Of a stretch of 50,127 nt of DNA, positions 49,661 to 50,127 are shown in pieces. The DNA lies in contig CALULL010000021.1 of NCBI GenBank assembly GCA_944321465.1, positions 1 to 50,127 of the forward strand. Direction: 5' to 3'. The first letter of the stretch is position 1; every line of letters begins with the position of its first letter. Both the position numbers and the translations under genes were made by a program. The notes below the pieces were generated by a model that was not told the origin of the DNA, ran no database searches, and saw nothing but the letters and a program-made list of their open reading frames with translations. Source of the DNA: an uncultured Bacteroides sp. (GTDB taxonomy: Bacteria; Bacteroidota; Bacteroidia; Bacteroidales; Bacteroidaceae).

Positions 49661-50127
49661 ATGAGCAATACACAATACGCGGTCTGCCACCTGCAGCGTG
49701 GCAGCGGTAATGACAGTGGAATGTCATGCCATATAGAAAGAAAGGATGCGAAGGGGAAGATTTATGTGCCGGTCAATGCCAATACGGACCGGACACATCT
49801 CAACCGTGAGCTGGTCAGATTCCCCGAGGGAGTTTCCAATCGTACCGAGGCGATACAGCACCGCATCGACACGGCCGGGCTGCGCCGCAAGGTCGGCAAA
49901 AACCAGACAAAAGCCATCCGTATCATCCTGACCGGAACGCATGAGCAGATGATGAAGATTGCCAATGACGGCAGACTGGACAGTTGGATCGATGCCAATC
50001 TCAAATGGCTAAAGGGGACCTTCGGCGAAGAGAACCTTGTATCGTGCGTACTGCACATGGACGAGAAGACTCCCCACCTGCACGCCACCGTCGTTCCCAT
50101 TGTAACCGGGGAGCGTATCCGCAGGAA
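49661..50127 (+). CDS. MobV-family relaxase, 3' end beyond window
   Basis: The reading frame is open to the last base of the window; 155 residues are visible. It starts MSNTQYAVCHLQRGSGNDSG. It contains VSNRTEAIQHRIDTAGLRRK, the AIRIILTGTHEQM strand, and the metal-binding histidine motif HMDEKTPHLHATVVPI (His132, His139, His141), which defines the Pre/MobV relaxases that nick oriT. A start eight codons earlier (49637) is also possible. With the preceding gene it marks a mobilizable element integrated here. Confidence 0.9.
   Translation, partial: MSNTQYAVCHLQRGSGNDSGMSCHIERKDAKGKIYVPVNANTDRTHLNRELVRFPEGVSNRTEAIQHRIDTAGLRRKVGKNQTKAIRIILTGTHEQMMKIANDGRLDSWIDANLKWLKGTFGEENLVSCVLHMDEKTPHLHATVVPIVTGERIRR

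Overview
The window is a stretch of Bacteroidota chromosome, most likely Bacteroidales. Signs are the Bacteroides-type promoters (TTTG, 19-21 bp, TAnnTTTG), TonB receptors with carboxypeptidase-like N-terminal domains, lipoproteins with acidic residues after the lipobox Cys, and a type IX secretion system (T9SS): a PorT homologue plus several proteins with C-terminal T9SS sorting domains. G+C is high in the left and middle parts and falls in parts of the histidine operon. The genus cannot be fixed from sequence alone.

Layout. 1-217: two tRNA genes (Leu-CAG cut by the window edge, Gly-GCC) with a textbook promoter. 286-1422: nspC (polyamine synthesis). 1880-6018: a surface beta-helix lipoprotein and a TonB receptor. 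6019-6845: a gene-free region holding a 194-bp structured inverted-repeat element, a 3 x 22-bp tandem repeat and a 79-bp MITE. 6846-15237: six minus-strand genes for T9SS cargo, Omp28-type proteins, a DUF6029 outer-membrane protein and a TlpA thioredoxin. 15852-33286: mainly housekeeping genes (porT, lpxB, surE, divIC, dnaX, trxA, a cation exporter, fabI, an RsmI-like methylase, lipA) plus a TonB receptor / LuxR regulator / FMN oxidoreductase group. 33283-39039: dipeptidyl peptidase, two small secreted proteins, a protein-tyrosine phosphatase and a TetR regulator. 39040-45686: a complete histidine-degradation operon (hutU-ftcD-hutI-fchA-hutH), with a MITE inserted at the hutH stop codon. 46036-46479: a PepSY-like periplasmic protein. 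46753-47947: a dead IS4-type transposase. 48092-50127: the start of a mobilizable element (primase-like DUF6371 protein, inverted repeats, MobV relaxase running off the window).

How genes work together. The 9.0-15.2 kb cluster pairs exported CxxC proteins with a periplasmic thioredoxin and lies divergent from porT, which suggests a unit for making disulfide-dependent surface proteins. The hut genes convert histidine to glutamate through urocanate, imidazolonepropionate and formiminoglutamate. Six gene pairs on the minus strand overlap as ATGA, implying translational coupling.

Most unusual signal. Six intergenic regions carry short arrays of a palindromic unit (GGGCACA-SS-TGTGCCC) whose centres are exactly 22 bp apart. 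Five arrays have four units and one has three, the middle one degraded. The cores are conserved while the sequence between them varies. 22 is not a multiple of 3, so this is not a coding repeat, and it does not look like a CRISPR. Two arrays lie between a predicted promoter and its gene (dnaX, cation exporter). I do not recognise this as a named repeat family.
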